Shown in pieces: positions 1 through 6,104 of a DNA stretch of 6,595 nucleotides. Positions within the stretch are counted from its first letter, which is position 1; every line of letters starts with the position of its first letter. The stretch is from Paracoccaceae bacterium. Its GTDB lineage: Bacteria; Pseudomonadota; Alphaproteobacteria; Rhodobacterales; Rhodobacteraceae. The stretch covers positions 12,114 through 18,708 of the forward strand of contig NVQY01000031.1 of NCBI GenBank assembly GCA_002400675.1, given 5' to 3'. Made by a program: the position numbers and the translations under genes. A model generated the notes under the pieces. It had not been told where the DNA came from and made no database searches. It worked only from the letters and a program-made list of their open reading frames with translations.

Positions 1-1994
1 TTGGTCGCCTTGTCTACCGCCGCACAGCCCAGTTCGGTGAACCAGATCGGTTTCGACTGCGGCTCCCACGCGGTGGCGCTGGCCTGTCGCACGCCGTTGA
101 TGCGCTCAAAGTGGTCGTTCTCCCACCAGCCACGCATGTCCTTGTACCGCCAGACCCACGGCTCGCCATACGCCTGATCCTCAATCGGCGTGCGTATCTG
201 CGCGGCCTCGGCCTCGGGCGATTGGTAATACCAGTCATAGCCCTCGCCGCCCTCGATATTCGCAGCCAGATAGTCGCGGTCATAGATCGCCGGCCAGCCA
301 GCGGTGGCGTCCAGATGATCCGGGCCATCGCGCCAATCGGACAGGGGCATGTAATTGTCGATGCCGATAAAGTCGATGTTGGCATCGGCCCACAGCGGGT
401 CCAGATGGAAATAGCGATCATTGCTCCCATCCTGCGGCTGATAGCCGAAATACTCTGACCAGTCCGCCGCATAGCCGATCTTGGTCGCGCCCCCCAGAAT
501 CGCCCGCACCTCAGCGGCCAGATCGCGCAGCGCGGCCACGGCGGCGAACCCGCTGCCCCCGCGTATCTGCGTCAACCCGCGCATTTCCGAGCTGATGCAA
601 AACGAACTGACCCCGCCGGCGGACGCGCATAATGCCGCGTAATGCAGGATGAACCGCCGCAAGCTCCACTCCGTCGGGCCGCTATAGCTGACCACGCCGT
701 CGCCAACGACAAAATCGGCCGCACTGGCACTACCAAAAAACGCAGCAACCTCGGCGTCGGCGCTCGCACTGCCATCGGGCGAGCCCGCCTGACCGGGGGC
801 CACCGACAGCGTTATGCGCCCGCGCCACGGCAATTTCGGCTGATCCGCCGCGCCGCTCCACGGGTCGGGCAGGCCGTTGCCATCCTGCTGATCCATCAGA
901 ATAAACGGATAGAACATCACCCGCTGACCGGCGGCGTTCATGTGCCGGATCGCCTCGACCACAGCCGCATCCGCAGGGGTGCCGCCATAGATCGGACGGC
1001 CATCAATCTGGGCGATTTCCCCGGCCATGGCGCGCGATTGCCCTGAAACGGCCCAAGGCATGTTGATGCCCTCAATATTGGCGCGCTCGACCTTGGGTCT
1101 GACCTGACACGACCCACAACGCAGGTCATCACCGAACCACGACACCACCAGCGAGGCCGCATCGCAATTTGGCAATTCCTCGCCAAGCATCTGAAACGAC
1201 GTGGCAAAATCGGTCTTGGCCGACGGAGAATTAATGTTGGCAACCCATTTGCTGCCCGGCGCGTCCGAGTAATAAACCGGCGTTGTCGCCAACGCATATT
1301 CCCCGGTCCCCGGTATCAATGCCACACCGTTGACCAGCTGCGCCGGGTCCGTGTCGTACCCCAGCGCGTCGGGCTGTTCGCCGCGCACCACCTCGAATGA
1401 GAACTGCGGCACCCGGTTGCCGTATGGTTCCAGCGACAAATTTTCCATCACCACATAGGCCGTGCCGCGATAGGCCGGCACGATGCCCGGCCCCTCGATC
1501 GCTTCCATAACCGGGTCGGGCAGCTGATCGGGCGTGCCGTGATAAACGCTCAGGTTCAGGTCGTCGCGCGGCACTTCTTCGCCGTCCGCCCAGATCCGCG
1601 GCACCGAAAGGATTTCGCCCTCGCACAGGGCCACGGCCAGCGACACGCTATAGCTATAGGTGGTTGTTTCAGGCTTGGCCGGCGATCCCTTGCCGCCGCC
1701 CGAGGTGGTGGTGCTTTCCTGAAAATCCGAGGCCCAGATCACCTGCCCCCCGACCCGCATCCGCCCGTATAGCTGCGCAACCGGCGCGCCGTCCCCGGCC
1801 TGCGTCAGGCGGAAACGGTCGATCTTGCCGGTTTCCACCGGCTCTGATCCGGTGCCCAGCAGGCGATTGTCAATCACCCGCCCCAGCGTCGCGCCCACGG
1901 CGCGCCCGATCACCACACTGGACAACCCGGCCAGCGTTCCACCAACCGAGCCACCTATGGCCGCACCAGCAGCCGAAAGAAGTATCGTCGCCAT
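1..1994 (-). CDS. g15: GTA host-specificity / baseplate 'megatron' protein with TIM-barrel domain, N-terminal part (3' end outside window)
   Basis: This is the large tail-tip protein of the gene transfer agent, equivalent to RcGTA g15, whose full product is about 1,300 residues; 664 codons are in the window and the frame is open to base 1. I read it by hand from the ATG at 1994, which has a strong GGGAGGT Shine-Dalgarno sequence at 2001-2007. The N-terminus (about residues 1-47) is a glycine/alanine-rich hydrophobic stretch beginning MATILLSAAGAAIGG. Residues about 110-330 form the tail-hub-like part, with a CGSC motif (C293, C296) after a VVSWFGDDLR block. From about residue 440 a GTA TIM-barrel domain begins: SEMRGL (E470), IDFIGIDNYMPL (540-551) and WFTELG (E654) resemble beta-strand ends of glycoside-hydrolase barrels. 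The protein is thought to form the tail tip that meets the recipient surface. It is the last gene visible in the operon, 87 nt after g14. Identity is firm; enzymatic activity is inferred only. Confidence 0.95.
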   Translation of the reverse strand, partial: MATILLSAAGAAIGGSVGGTLAGLSSVVIGRAVGATLGRVIDNRLLGTGSEPVETGKIDRFRLTQAGDGAPVAQLYGRMRVGGQVIWASDFQESTTTSGGGKGSPAKPETTTYSYSVSLAVALCEGEILSVPRIWADGEEVPRDDLNLSVYHGTPDQLPDPVMEAIEGPGIVPAYRGTAYVVMENLSLEPYGNRVPQFSFEVVRGEQPDALGYDTDPAQLVNGVALIPGTGEYALATTPVYYSDAPGSKWVANINSPSAKTDFATSFQMLGEELPNCDAASLVVSWFGDDLRCGSCQVRPKVERANIEGINMPWAVSGQSRAMAGEIAQIDGRPIYGGTPADAAVVEAIRHMNAAGQRVMFYPFILMDQQDGNGLPDPWSGAADQPKLPWRGRITLSVAPGQAGSPDGSASADAEVAAFFGSASAADFVVGDGVVSYSGPTEWSLRRFILHYAALCASAGGVSSFCISSEMRGLTQIRGGSGFAAVAALRDLAAEVRAILGGATKIGYAADWSEYFGYQPQDGSNDRYFHLDPLWADANIDFIGIDNYMPLSDWRDGPDHLDATAGWPAIYDRDYLAANIEGGEGYDWYYQSPEAEAAQIRTPIEDQAYGEPWVWRYKDMRGWWENDHFERINGVRQASATAWEPQSKPIWFTELGCAAVDKAT

Positions 1995-2000
1995 CAGAGC

Positions 2001-2007
2001 ACCTCCC
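2001..2007 (-). promoter_or_regulatory. Shine-Dalgarno sequence of g15
   Basis: GGGAGGT on the minus strand ends six bases before the ATG at 1994. It is one of the strongest ribosome binding sites in the window and fixes the g15 start. The 3' arm of the hairpin at 2012-2054 ends only four bases upstream of it. Confidence 0.8.
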
Positions 2008-2011
2008 AAGA

Positions 2012-2054
2012 GCGCAATCCGAAAAATGGGTCCCGTTTTCGGACTAAATTGCGC
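2012..2054 (-). promoter_or_regulatory. Long inverted repeat / RNA hairpin in the g14-g15 gap
   Basis: On the minus strand, GCGCAA, a 5-nt bulge (TTTAG) and TCCGAAAA pair with TTTTCGGA and TTGCGC across a 10-nt loop (CGGGACCCAT). This gives 14 perfect base pairs interrupted only by the one-sided bulge. There is no T-run after the 3' arm, so it does not look like an intrinsic terminator; the g15 Shine-Dalgarno sequence follows almost at once. It could control g15 translation, protect a processed mRNA end, or be a protein-binding dyad. The structure is seen directly; the function is unknown. Confidence 0.7.
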
Positions 2055-2081
2055 GTTAAAACAAAAAGACAGGGCGCCGCC

Positions 2082-2510
2082 CTATGGAAATTCAAATACC
2101 GCCACGATGCGCCGCGCCCACGGCGCGCTCAGCGGGCTTTCAACCACACCGTGACGGGCATAGGCATGCACAAACCGCGCGTCCGCCCCGGCCTTTGTCA
2201 CCAGACCAAGATGTTTGGCCACCGACCCCCGCCGCATCCGGAACAGGATCACGTCCCCGGCACCGGGGGGGCCGGATTTGGCCCACAAATGCCGCGCGGC
2301 CGCCGCCCACAGGCGCTCTTCGCCCTGTGGTTCGGACCAATCCATCGAATAGGCCGGCACTGCTTCGGGTTCGCCCCCATAGACCTCGCGCCACACGCCG
2401 CGCACCAGCCCAAGGCAATCCGCCCCGGCCCCGCGCGTTGCCGCCTGATGCCGGTAGGGCGTGCCGATCCAGGACCGGGCGCAGGCGACGATTTTCGCGC
2501 GCGCAACCAT
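2082..2510 (-). CDS. g14: NlpC/P60-family phage cell-wall peptidase
   Basis: The 142-residue product is a cysteine peptidase of the NlpC/P60 fold, equivalent to RcGTA g14, predicted to cut peptidoglycan peptides so the tail can pass the recipient cell wall. The catalytic cysteine lies in GADCLGLV (C32), the histidine in AKHLGLV (H100), and a likely third residue in FVHAY (H116), giving the usual order Cys-His-polar. It begins WIGTPYRHQ after a short helix and has no signal peptide, as expected for a particle-borne enzyme. The ATG at 2510 overlaps the g13 stop in a TGATG junction. A GTG directly in front (2513) is a possible alternative that would add one residue. The frame stays open upstream to an ATG at 2651, but that extension lies wholly inside g13 and is rejected. 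The gene ends with TAG at 2082, before the 87-nt gap to g15. Confidence 0.93.
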   Translation of the reverse strand: MVARAKIVACARSWIGTPYRHQAATRGAGADCLGLVRGVWREVYGGEPEAVPAYSMDWSEPQGEERLWAAAARHLWAKSGPPGAGDVILFRMRRGSVAKHLGLVTKAGADARFVHAYARHGVVESPLSAPWARRIVAVFEFP

Positions 2511-3397
2511 CACCGCAGGCTCCCGCCGCTGTTGGATGCCGATTGCTTGGGAACCGCCATCACCCAGTCTTCGCCCGGAATGTCCGGAAACCCCTGATAA
2601 TTCACCAGATTGTTGAACTTCAACCGACAGGTCTCCATCCGCTTGTCGCACCCCGCCTCAAGACGAACCATGTCGCCGGCACCAATGCCGCCACGCAGCG
2701 GTTGCCACAGCTCAATCACCCGCACACCCGCCTCGAACCGGTCCTGCTTGATCGCGCCCCATAGCCCCTTGGCGGCCCCCGACAGCATTTCCAGCCGCCC
2801 GCGCGCAAACCACCCCGGTTCAAACCCGTTCAGATCCGGCCAGCGGAATTCCCGCGCCTCGACCACCTGCCCGACCGCGCGATCCTCCCGGTAGCCCGGC
2901 GTGGTGCGATCAAACCCGCAACTCTGATCCCCCAGAACCGCGGTGCATGGCTTTTGATAGACCCGCCCCAAAGGTCGGTTCAACGCCTCTGTCAGGCCGC
3001 GCAATTCGGCAAAGAACGCCCCGCCACTACGGCGCAACTCGCCGATCGTGCCGCGAAATTGCAACCAGCGCACATCCGTATCGGCCCAGTTGACCAACCA
3101 CGCCCGCACCTCGGCCCCGTCGAAACGCCCGGCCTCAATGTCCTCTTCGGAAATCGCCGCATCACTCAGCGCGCCAATCGCCTCGGTGTTATCCACCGAC
3201 AGCCCCGTGCTTTGCTGCAACGCCTGCGCGGTCATGCCAGAATCCGCTCTGAACGCCACGCCCTCGAAATTCAACGTAAGGTCGTGATCGGTAAAACCAA
3301 ACGTCTCCCCATCCCTGCGGGTCACGGCCCAGCACCGGCACAAAGTGGTCAGCCCGCTTTGCACATGCGCCTGAAATGCGGCGTTGATCCCGCCCAT
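2510..3397 (-). CDS. g13: Tail hub protein, DUF2163 / phage BR0599 family, with four-cysteine Fe-S-type site
   Basis: This 295-residue protein is the tail hub, equivalent to RcGTA g13, which joins the tail tube end to the tip. The N-terminal half (about residues 5-165) is DUF2163 and the C-terminal part (about 190-277) is the BR0599-type domain, closing with FNNLVNYQGFPDIPGED. Four cysteines sit where related hub proteins (lambda gpL-like tail tips) bind an iron-sulfur cluster: C151 and C160 (C-x8-C, in QKPCTAVLGDQSCGFD) and C250 and C257 (C-x6-C, in GCDKRMETCR). Two further cysteines near the N-terminus (C20, C22) are probably unrelated. Translation starts at the ATG at 3397, overlapping the g12 stop in TGATG, and ends overlapping g14 in the same way. 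That suggests coupled, near-equal synthesis of the tip proteins. Family assignment is firm; the cluster is inferred from residue pattern. Confidence 0.94.
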   Translation of the reverse strand: MGGINAAFQAHVQSGLTTLCRCWAVTRRDGETFGFTDHDLTLNFEGVAFRADSGMTAQALQQSTGLSVDNTEAIGALSDAAISEEDIEAGRFDGAEVRAWLVNWADTDVRWLQFRGTIGELRRSGGAFFAELRGLTEALNRPLGRVYQKPCTAVLGDQSCGFDRTTPGYREDRAVGQVVEAREFRWPDLNGFEPGWFARGRLEMLSGAAKGLWGAIKQDRFEAGVRVIELWQPLRGGIGAGDMVRLEAGCDKRMETCRLKFNNLVNYQGFPDIPGEDWVMAVPKQSASNSGGSLR

Positions 3398-4029
3398 CAG
3401 ACCCGCACCTCGACCACCGGCACATTCGGCACGGTGCCGGCCTGAAAACTGGCCACACTGGTCTGAATGCGGTCGGTGTCAAAACGCACCGGCACGTCGA
3501 ATTCGAACCCTGCGGTGATGGTGGTGGCCTCACTCGGCGGATGCACGAAACTGATCAGACCGGTGGTGTCATCCACCTGATAATCCACACCTTCCTTCAT
3601 TTCGTCCTGTTCCAGACCGATCCGCACAGACCCCACCACCGGCTTGGTGATTGGCCTGACATATCTGAAACTGCCCGAGCGGTAGGTTTTTGCCAGATTG
3701 AAAACGGTTTGATGCCCGTCGCCCACCGCAATCACCTGATCGCCAAACGCCACATCCGCACTGGCCCGCCCGGATTTGAAATCCGACCAGTCCTTCCAGC
3801 GAAACCCGAACATCTGCCCGGCGCGCGCCTCGAAAAACGCGATCAGCTTTTCAACGTCCTCAAGTGAGCGCATCCCCAGCCCCGCATCATAGCGCCGGCG
3901 CGAATGTGCCCAGGGCGTGTTGCGTTCCTCGAACCCGTTGGCCAGCGTGACGATATCGGTGCGCCGCTCTGGCCCGCCGACCGAGCCAAAGCTAAGCGAC
4001 GCCGGAAATCTTACCTCGTGAAATTCCAT
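3397..4029 (-). CDS. g12: Distal tail protein, DUF2460 family
   Basis: The 210-residue product matches the DUF2460 family over nearly its whole length and is equivalent to RcGTA g12. The distal tail protein makes a ring at the end of the tail tube and holds the hub and tip proteins. Family signatures visible are MEFHEVRFP at the N-terminus, a central GFRWKDWSDF block (about residues 74-83) and a C-terminal FDVPVRFDTDR block (about 177-187). It starts at the ATG at 4029, 15 nt after g11. The Shine-Dalgarno sequence is poor: AGGA lies only two bases from the ATG, with a run of eight G further upstream. The N-terminus is nevertheless typical, so the start is likely correct. It overlaps g13 by the TGATG junction. 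Confidence 0.94.
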   Translation of the reverse strand: MEFHEVRFPASLSFGSVGGPERRTDIVTLANGFEERNTPWAHSRRRYDAGLGMRSLEDVEKLIAFFEARAGQMFGFRWKDWSDFKSGRASADVAFGDQVIAVGDGHQTVFNLAKTYRSGSFRYVRPITKPVVGSVRIGLEQDEMKEGVDYQVDDTTGLISFVHPPSEATTITAGFEFDVPVRFDTDRIQTSVASFQAGTVPNVPVVEVRV

Positions 4030-4044
4030 ATTCCTGTCCCCCCC

Positions 4045-4704
4045 CTATCGGTTACGATTGCCACGGCCCAGGGCGCGGCCCATCTGTGCTGCGATCTGCC
4101 CTTGCGAGCGTTGAAACCCCTGCACATCCGGCGTGGTGATGTTCATCACCACATTAACCGCGCCACCGCCGCCGCCGCGTACGCCCAGCTTGCCGTCAGC
4201 GCCGCGTGCCAGCGGCATGATCGCCTCTGGCCCGGCCTCGCCCATCAGGCCCATGCCGCCACGCATGGGGAAACTGACCGGCCCGGACACCACGCCGCCA
4301 TTGGCAAACGGCGTGACGCGGCCTTGCGAAAACGCGGCCCCATCGGCAAACGGCAATATCCCCTCGACCAGCGATCCCACGCCCTTGGCCAGCAAGCCGC
4401 CAAACTGATTGGTGATCGGCTTGATCGCGGCGCTATAGGTGGTCTGAACCATCGACCGCGCGATGGTCTCTAATGCATCCGACAGCTTCAGCCCGTCGAA
4501 CACCACCCCGTCAAAGGCCCGGCGCAATCCCTTGGACAGGCCTTTCTCCAGCGTCGCCACATCGCGCCCGGTGCCTGCCAGCGACTCGCGCATCCGGCGC
4601 AACTCACTGTCAAAATCCGCCGCCATTCCGGCCGCGGCCCCCAATGAATCCTCAAGCGCTTCGGCCTGCCCGCCCAGTTCGTCAAATCCGTCCTGCTGTC
4701 TCAT
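4045..4704 (-). CDS. g11: Tape measure protein (short, GTA type)
   Basis: The product of about 219 residues is the tape measure that sets tail length and fills the tube lumen; it is equivalent to RcGTA g11 and much shorter than those of most siphophages. The N-terminal third is charged and helical (residues about 10-65). The middle is hydrophobic and glycine-rich (GGLLAKGVGSLVEG). The C-terminus carries the tail-tape-measure signature FANGGVVSGP, then FPMRGGMGLMGEAGPEAIMPL and a glycine run, ending in a basic tail (GRGNRNR). Two in-frame ATGs are possible. I prefer 4704 because AAGGAG at 4711-4716 lies six bases before it; the ATG at 4710 abuts that sequence and would add two residues. The 5' end overlaps g10.1 by 23 nt. 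The TAG stop at 4045 runs straight into a run of eight G. Confidence 0.92.
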   Translation of the reverse strand: MRQQDGFDELGGQAEALEDSLGAAAGMAADFDSELRRMRESLAGTGRDVATLEKGLSKGLRRAFDGVVFDGLKLSDALETIARSMVQTTYSAAIKPITNQFGGLLAKGVGSLVEGILPFADGAAFSQGRVTPFANGGVVSGPVSFPMRGGMGLMGEAGPEAIMPLARGADGKLGVRGGGGGAVNVVMNITTPDVQGFQRSQGQIAAQMGRALGRGNRNR

Positions 4705-4936
4705 CGCCATCTCCTTTGTCTTGATCCGGATAGGCCGCCTGCAATGCCTCCAGCCCGGCCCTGTTCATCGGCAGCTCGCCCCCGCCCTGCCCCAGCATCA
4801 GCCAAAGCTCTGCCGGGGTCAGACCCCAGAACCGGTCCGGCGTCAGACCCAGACCCACCATTCCGGCCCGCATCAGGACCGGCCAGTCAAAGCCCGGCCC
4901 GTCCACCCCTTGCCCGTCTGATCCCGGCCTGCTCAC
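4682..4936 (-). CDS. g10.1: Small tail assembly chaperone-like protein, rcc01693 / TIGR02216 type
   Basis: The 84-residue product belongs to the small family found between g10 and the tape measure gene in GTA clusters (rcc01693 in R. capsulatus), often named a phage tail assembly chaperone. The core is clear: FDWPVLMRAG (residues 16-25), LGLTPDRFWGLTPAEL (29-44), then LWLMLG. The first 15 residues and the last 30 are polar and poorly defined. The start is the GTG at 4936, which overlaps the g10 stop in a GTGA junction; no in-frame ATG exists before the conserved core. Its frame is -1 relative to g10, the same geometry as the lambda G/T frameshift pair, but I see no slippery heptamer, so coupled re-initiation is more likely. 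A later start just before the core remains possible. The 3' end overlaps g11. Confidence 0.88.
   Translation of the reverse strand: MSRPGSDGQGVDGPGFDWPVLMRAGMVGLGLTPDRFWGLTPAELWLMLGQGGGELPMNRAGLEALQAAYPDQDKGDGDETAGRI
4711..4716 (-). promoter_or_regulatory. Shine-Dalgarno sequence deciding the g11 start
   Basis: AAGGAG on the minus strand, inside the 3' end of g10.1, is six bases from the ATG at 4704 and directly touches the ATG at 4710. The spacing favours the downstream ATG as the true start of the tape measure gene. Confidence 0.65.
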
Positions 4937-5253
4937 GCATCACCCGGCACCATGAATGCCCTCGCCAGCAATTCCGCCGCCACCCGTGCCGCCGCCATCG
5001 GCCCACCGGCAATATCCGCCTGCATCAGGTCGGCGCGGGACAACTCATTGCCCCCGCCCTGCAACCCGGCCACCACCACCGCCAGCACATCGCGCGATGA
5101 AAACCCACCAGACTCGAACCGTTCCACCAGTTGCACCAGCGATCCGGTCTCAAGCGTGTGTTCCAACCCCGCCAACGCGCCCAACGTCAGCTTCAGCACC
5201 CGTTCGCGCCCGTCGATGACCAACGCCACCTCTCCCGTCCACGGATTTGCCAT
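4933..5253 (-). CDS. g10: GTA gp10 tail assembly chaperone (gene transfer agent family protein)
   Basis: The 106-residue product is the GTA gp10 family protein, a tail-assembly-chaperone-type protein placed between the tail tube and tape measure genes. It opens with MANPWTGEVALVIDGRERVL, a short beta-rich part typical of the family, followed by a helical region (LTLGALAGLEHTLETGSL, then VLAVVVAGLQGGG). It is thought to help the tape measure and tube subunits assemble and not to remain in the particle; this role is inferred from family and position. The ATG at 5253 follows the g9 stop after two bases (TAGCCATG), so translation is probably coupled to g9. The TGA stop at 4933-4935 overlaps the GTG start of g10.1. 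Confidence 0.92.
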   Translation of the reverse strand: MANPWTGEVALVIDGRERVLKLTLGALAGLEHTLETGSLVQLVERFESGGFSSRDVLAVVVAGLQGGGNELSRADLMQADIAGGPMAAARVAAELLARAFMVPGDA

Positions 5254-5255
5254 GG

Positions 5256-5669
5256 CTAGATCGCCGTGAATGTCAGCGCGCCAGCCGAGGCCATCGACAT
5301 CTCGTATGTCGCCTCGCCGTTGTGGCTGCCGGCGTATTCGATCGAGGTGACCTGAAACGCGCCCTCGATGATGCCAAAATCCGGAATGATCACCTGAAAA
5401 TCCGGGGTTTCGCCGTCAAAGAACAACTGACGCGCGCGTTCATCCGTGCCCTCATCCCGAAACACGCCCGACCCGGTGATCGACGCCGACCGGACCCCCG
5501 CGCCGGACAGCAATTCGCGCCATCCGCCCTGACTTTCCAGCGATGTTACATCGACGCTTTCCGCATTGAAACTGACCCGCGTGGCGCGCAGCCCCGCGAT
5601 GGTCTGGAACGTCCCCGTCCCGGTCATATCCACTTTGACCAACAGGTCCTTGCCGTTCTGAGCAACCAT
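5256..5669 (-). CDS. g9: Major tail tube protein (TP901-1 / phage_tail_2 type)
   Basis: The 137-residue product is the major tail protein, which stacks in rings to form the tail tube; it is equivalent to RcGTA g9. Signature parts are the opening MVAQNGKDLLVKVD, then TRVSFNAESVDVTSLES (about residues 30-46) and GVRSASITGSGVFRD (about 58-72), typical of beta-barrel tube proteins of the TP901-1 group. The length is normal. The start is the ATG at 5669, with AGGAG at 5677-5681 in a 21-nt gap after g8. This is one of only two places in the window where a gene has its own spaced leader and strong ribosome site, which fits a protein needed in many copies. Confidence 0.95.
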   Translation of the reverse strand: MVAQNGKDLLVKVDMTGTGTFQTIAGLRATRVSFNAESVDVTSLESQGGWRELLSGAGVRSASITGSGVFRDEGTDERARQLFFDGETPDFQVIIPDFGIIEGAFQVTSIEYAGSHNGEATYEMSMASAGALTFTAI

Positions 5670-5676
5670 GATGTCT

Positions 5677-5681
5677 CTCCT
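5677..5681 (-). promoter_or_regulatory. Shine-Dalgarno sequence of g9
   Basis: AGGAG on the minus strand lies seven bases before the ATG at 5669, inside the short gap between g8 and g9. It gives the major tail protein independent translation initiation, unlike most neighbours, which start on overlapping stop codons. Confidence 0.7.
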
Positions 5682-5690
5682 AGATTCAGA

Positions 5691-6104
5691 TTAAGTGTCT
5701 TGGACGCGGGCGCGAAACCGCAGATCAATGCGCCGCACACGCCCGGCCTTGCCGCTGCGCCGCGCCGAGGCACGATCAAACCACAGCCCCACCAACTGCC
5801 CCCGGCTCAGCGCCAGATTGGCCCCAACCAAAGTATCGCCAATCGCCGCCGCCACCGCCTTGGCCGCGCCAAATCCGGCCGTCTGCGTGACCACGGACAC
5901 GGTGAACAGATGCAACGCCCCCGCCCCGGTCTTGTCCGACCGGTCACGCACGTTTTCCGGCCCCAAACTCACATAGGTCTGCGGCAAATCCCCGGTCGGA
6001 AGCGCGTCATAGATCGCCGTCCCGACAAGGGCACTGACCCCCGCATCCCCCAGCAACTGCTGATACACCGCCGACTGAAGCGCCGCTGATACCCCGTAAC
6101 TCAT
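5691..6104 (-). CDS. g8: Tail terminator protein, DUF3168 family
   Basis: The 137-residue product is a DUF3168 protein, equivalent to RcGTA g8, which caps the head-proximal end of the tail tube and joins it to the head connector. The opening MSYGVSAALQSAVYQQL and the following ALVGTAIYDALPTGD block (residues 25-39) are typical, as is the PQTYVSLGPENVRDRSDK stretch before the central strands. A basic segment (DRASARRSGKAGRVRRIDLRF) lies near the C-terminus. The ATG at 6104 overlaps the g7 stop as ATGA, indicating translational coupling. The TAA stop is followed by a 21-nt gap to g9. Confidence 0.94.
   Translation of the reverse strand: MSYGVSAALQSAVYQQLLGDAGVSALVGTAIYDALPTGDLPQTYVSLGPENVRDRSDKTGAGALHLFTVSVVTQTAGFGAAKAVAAAIGDTLVGANLALSRGQLVGLWFDRASARRSGKAGRVRRIDLRFRARVQDT

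Noticed and set aside
735..740. Run of six T (minus strand) in g15 as a possible slippage or frameshift site
   Set aside because: The g15 frame continues correctly on both sides, the run does not form a proper X-XXY-YYZ heptamer, and no functional alternative frame follows.
1231..1626. 131-codon open frame on the minus strand inside g15
   Set aside because: It is in another frame of the same strand as g15, whose own frame is open from 1994 to base 1 with GTA-specific motifs.
2012..2054. Intrinsic transcription terminator after g14
   Set aside because: The hairpin lacks a T-run on the 3' side on the minus strand and is followed at once by the g15 ribosome site, so termination here would cut off g15.
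2511..2651. Upstream extension of g14 to an ATG at 2651
   Set aside because: The extra 47 residues are wholly inside the conserved end of g13 and are not NlpC/P60-like; the TGATG junction at 2510 is the natural start.
2084..2764. 226-codon open frame on the plus strand
   Set aside because: It is antisense to g14 and g13 and gives a low-complexity Pro/Arg-rich product; there is no ribosome site and no domain.
5247..6089. 280-codon open frame on the plus strand
   Set aside because: It lies antisense to g8, g9 and the start of g10, which have clear family signatures. Its product is rich in Arg, Pro and His with no recognisable domain, as expected of a GC-driven shadow frame.
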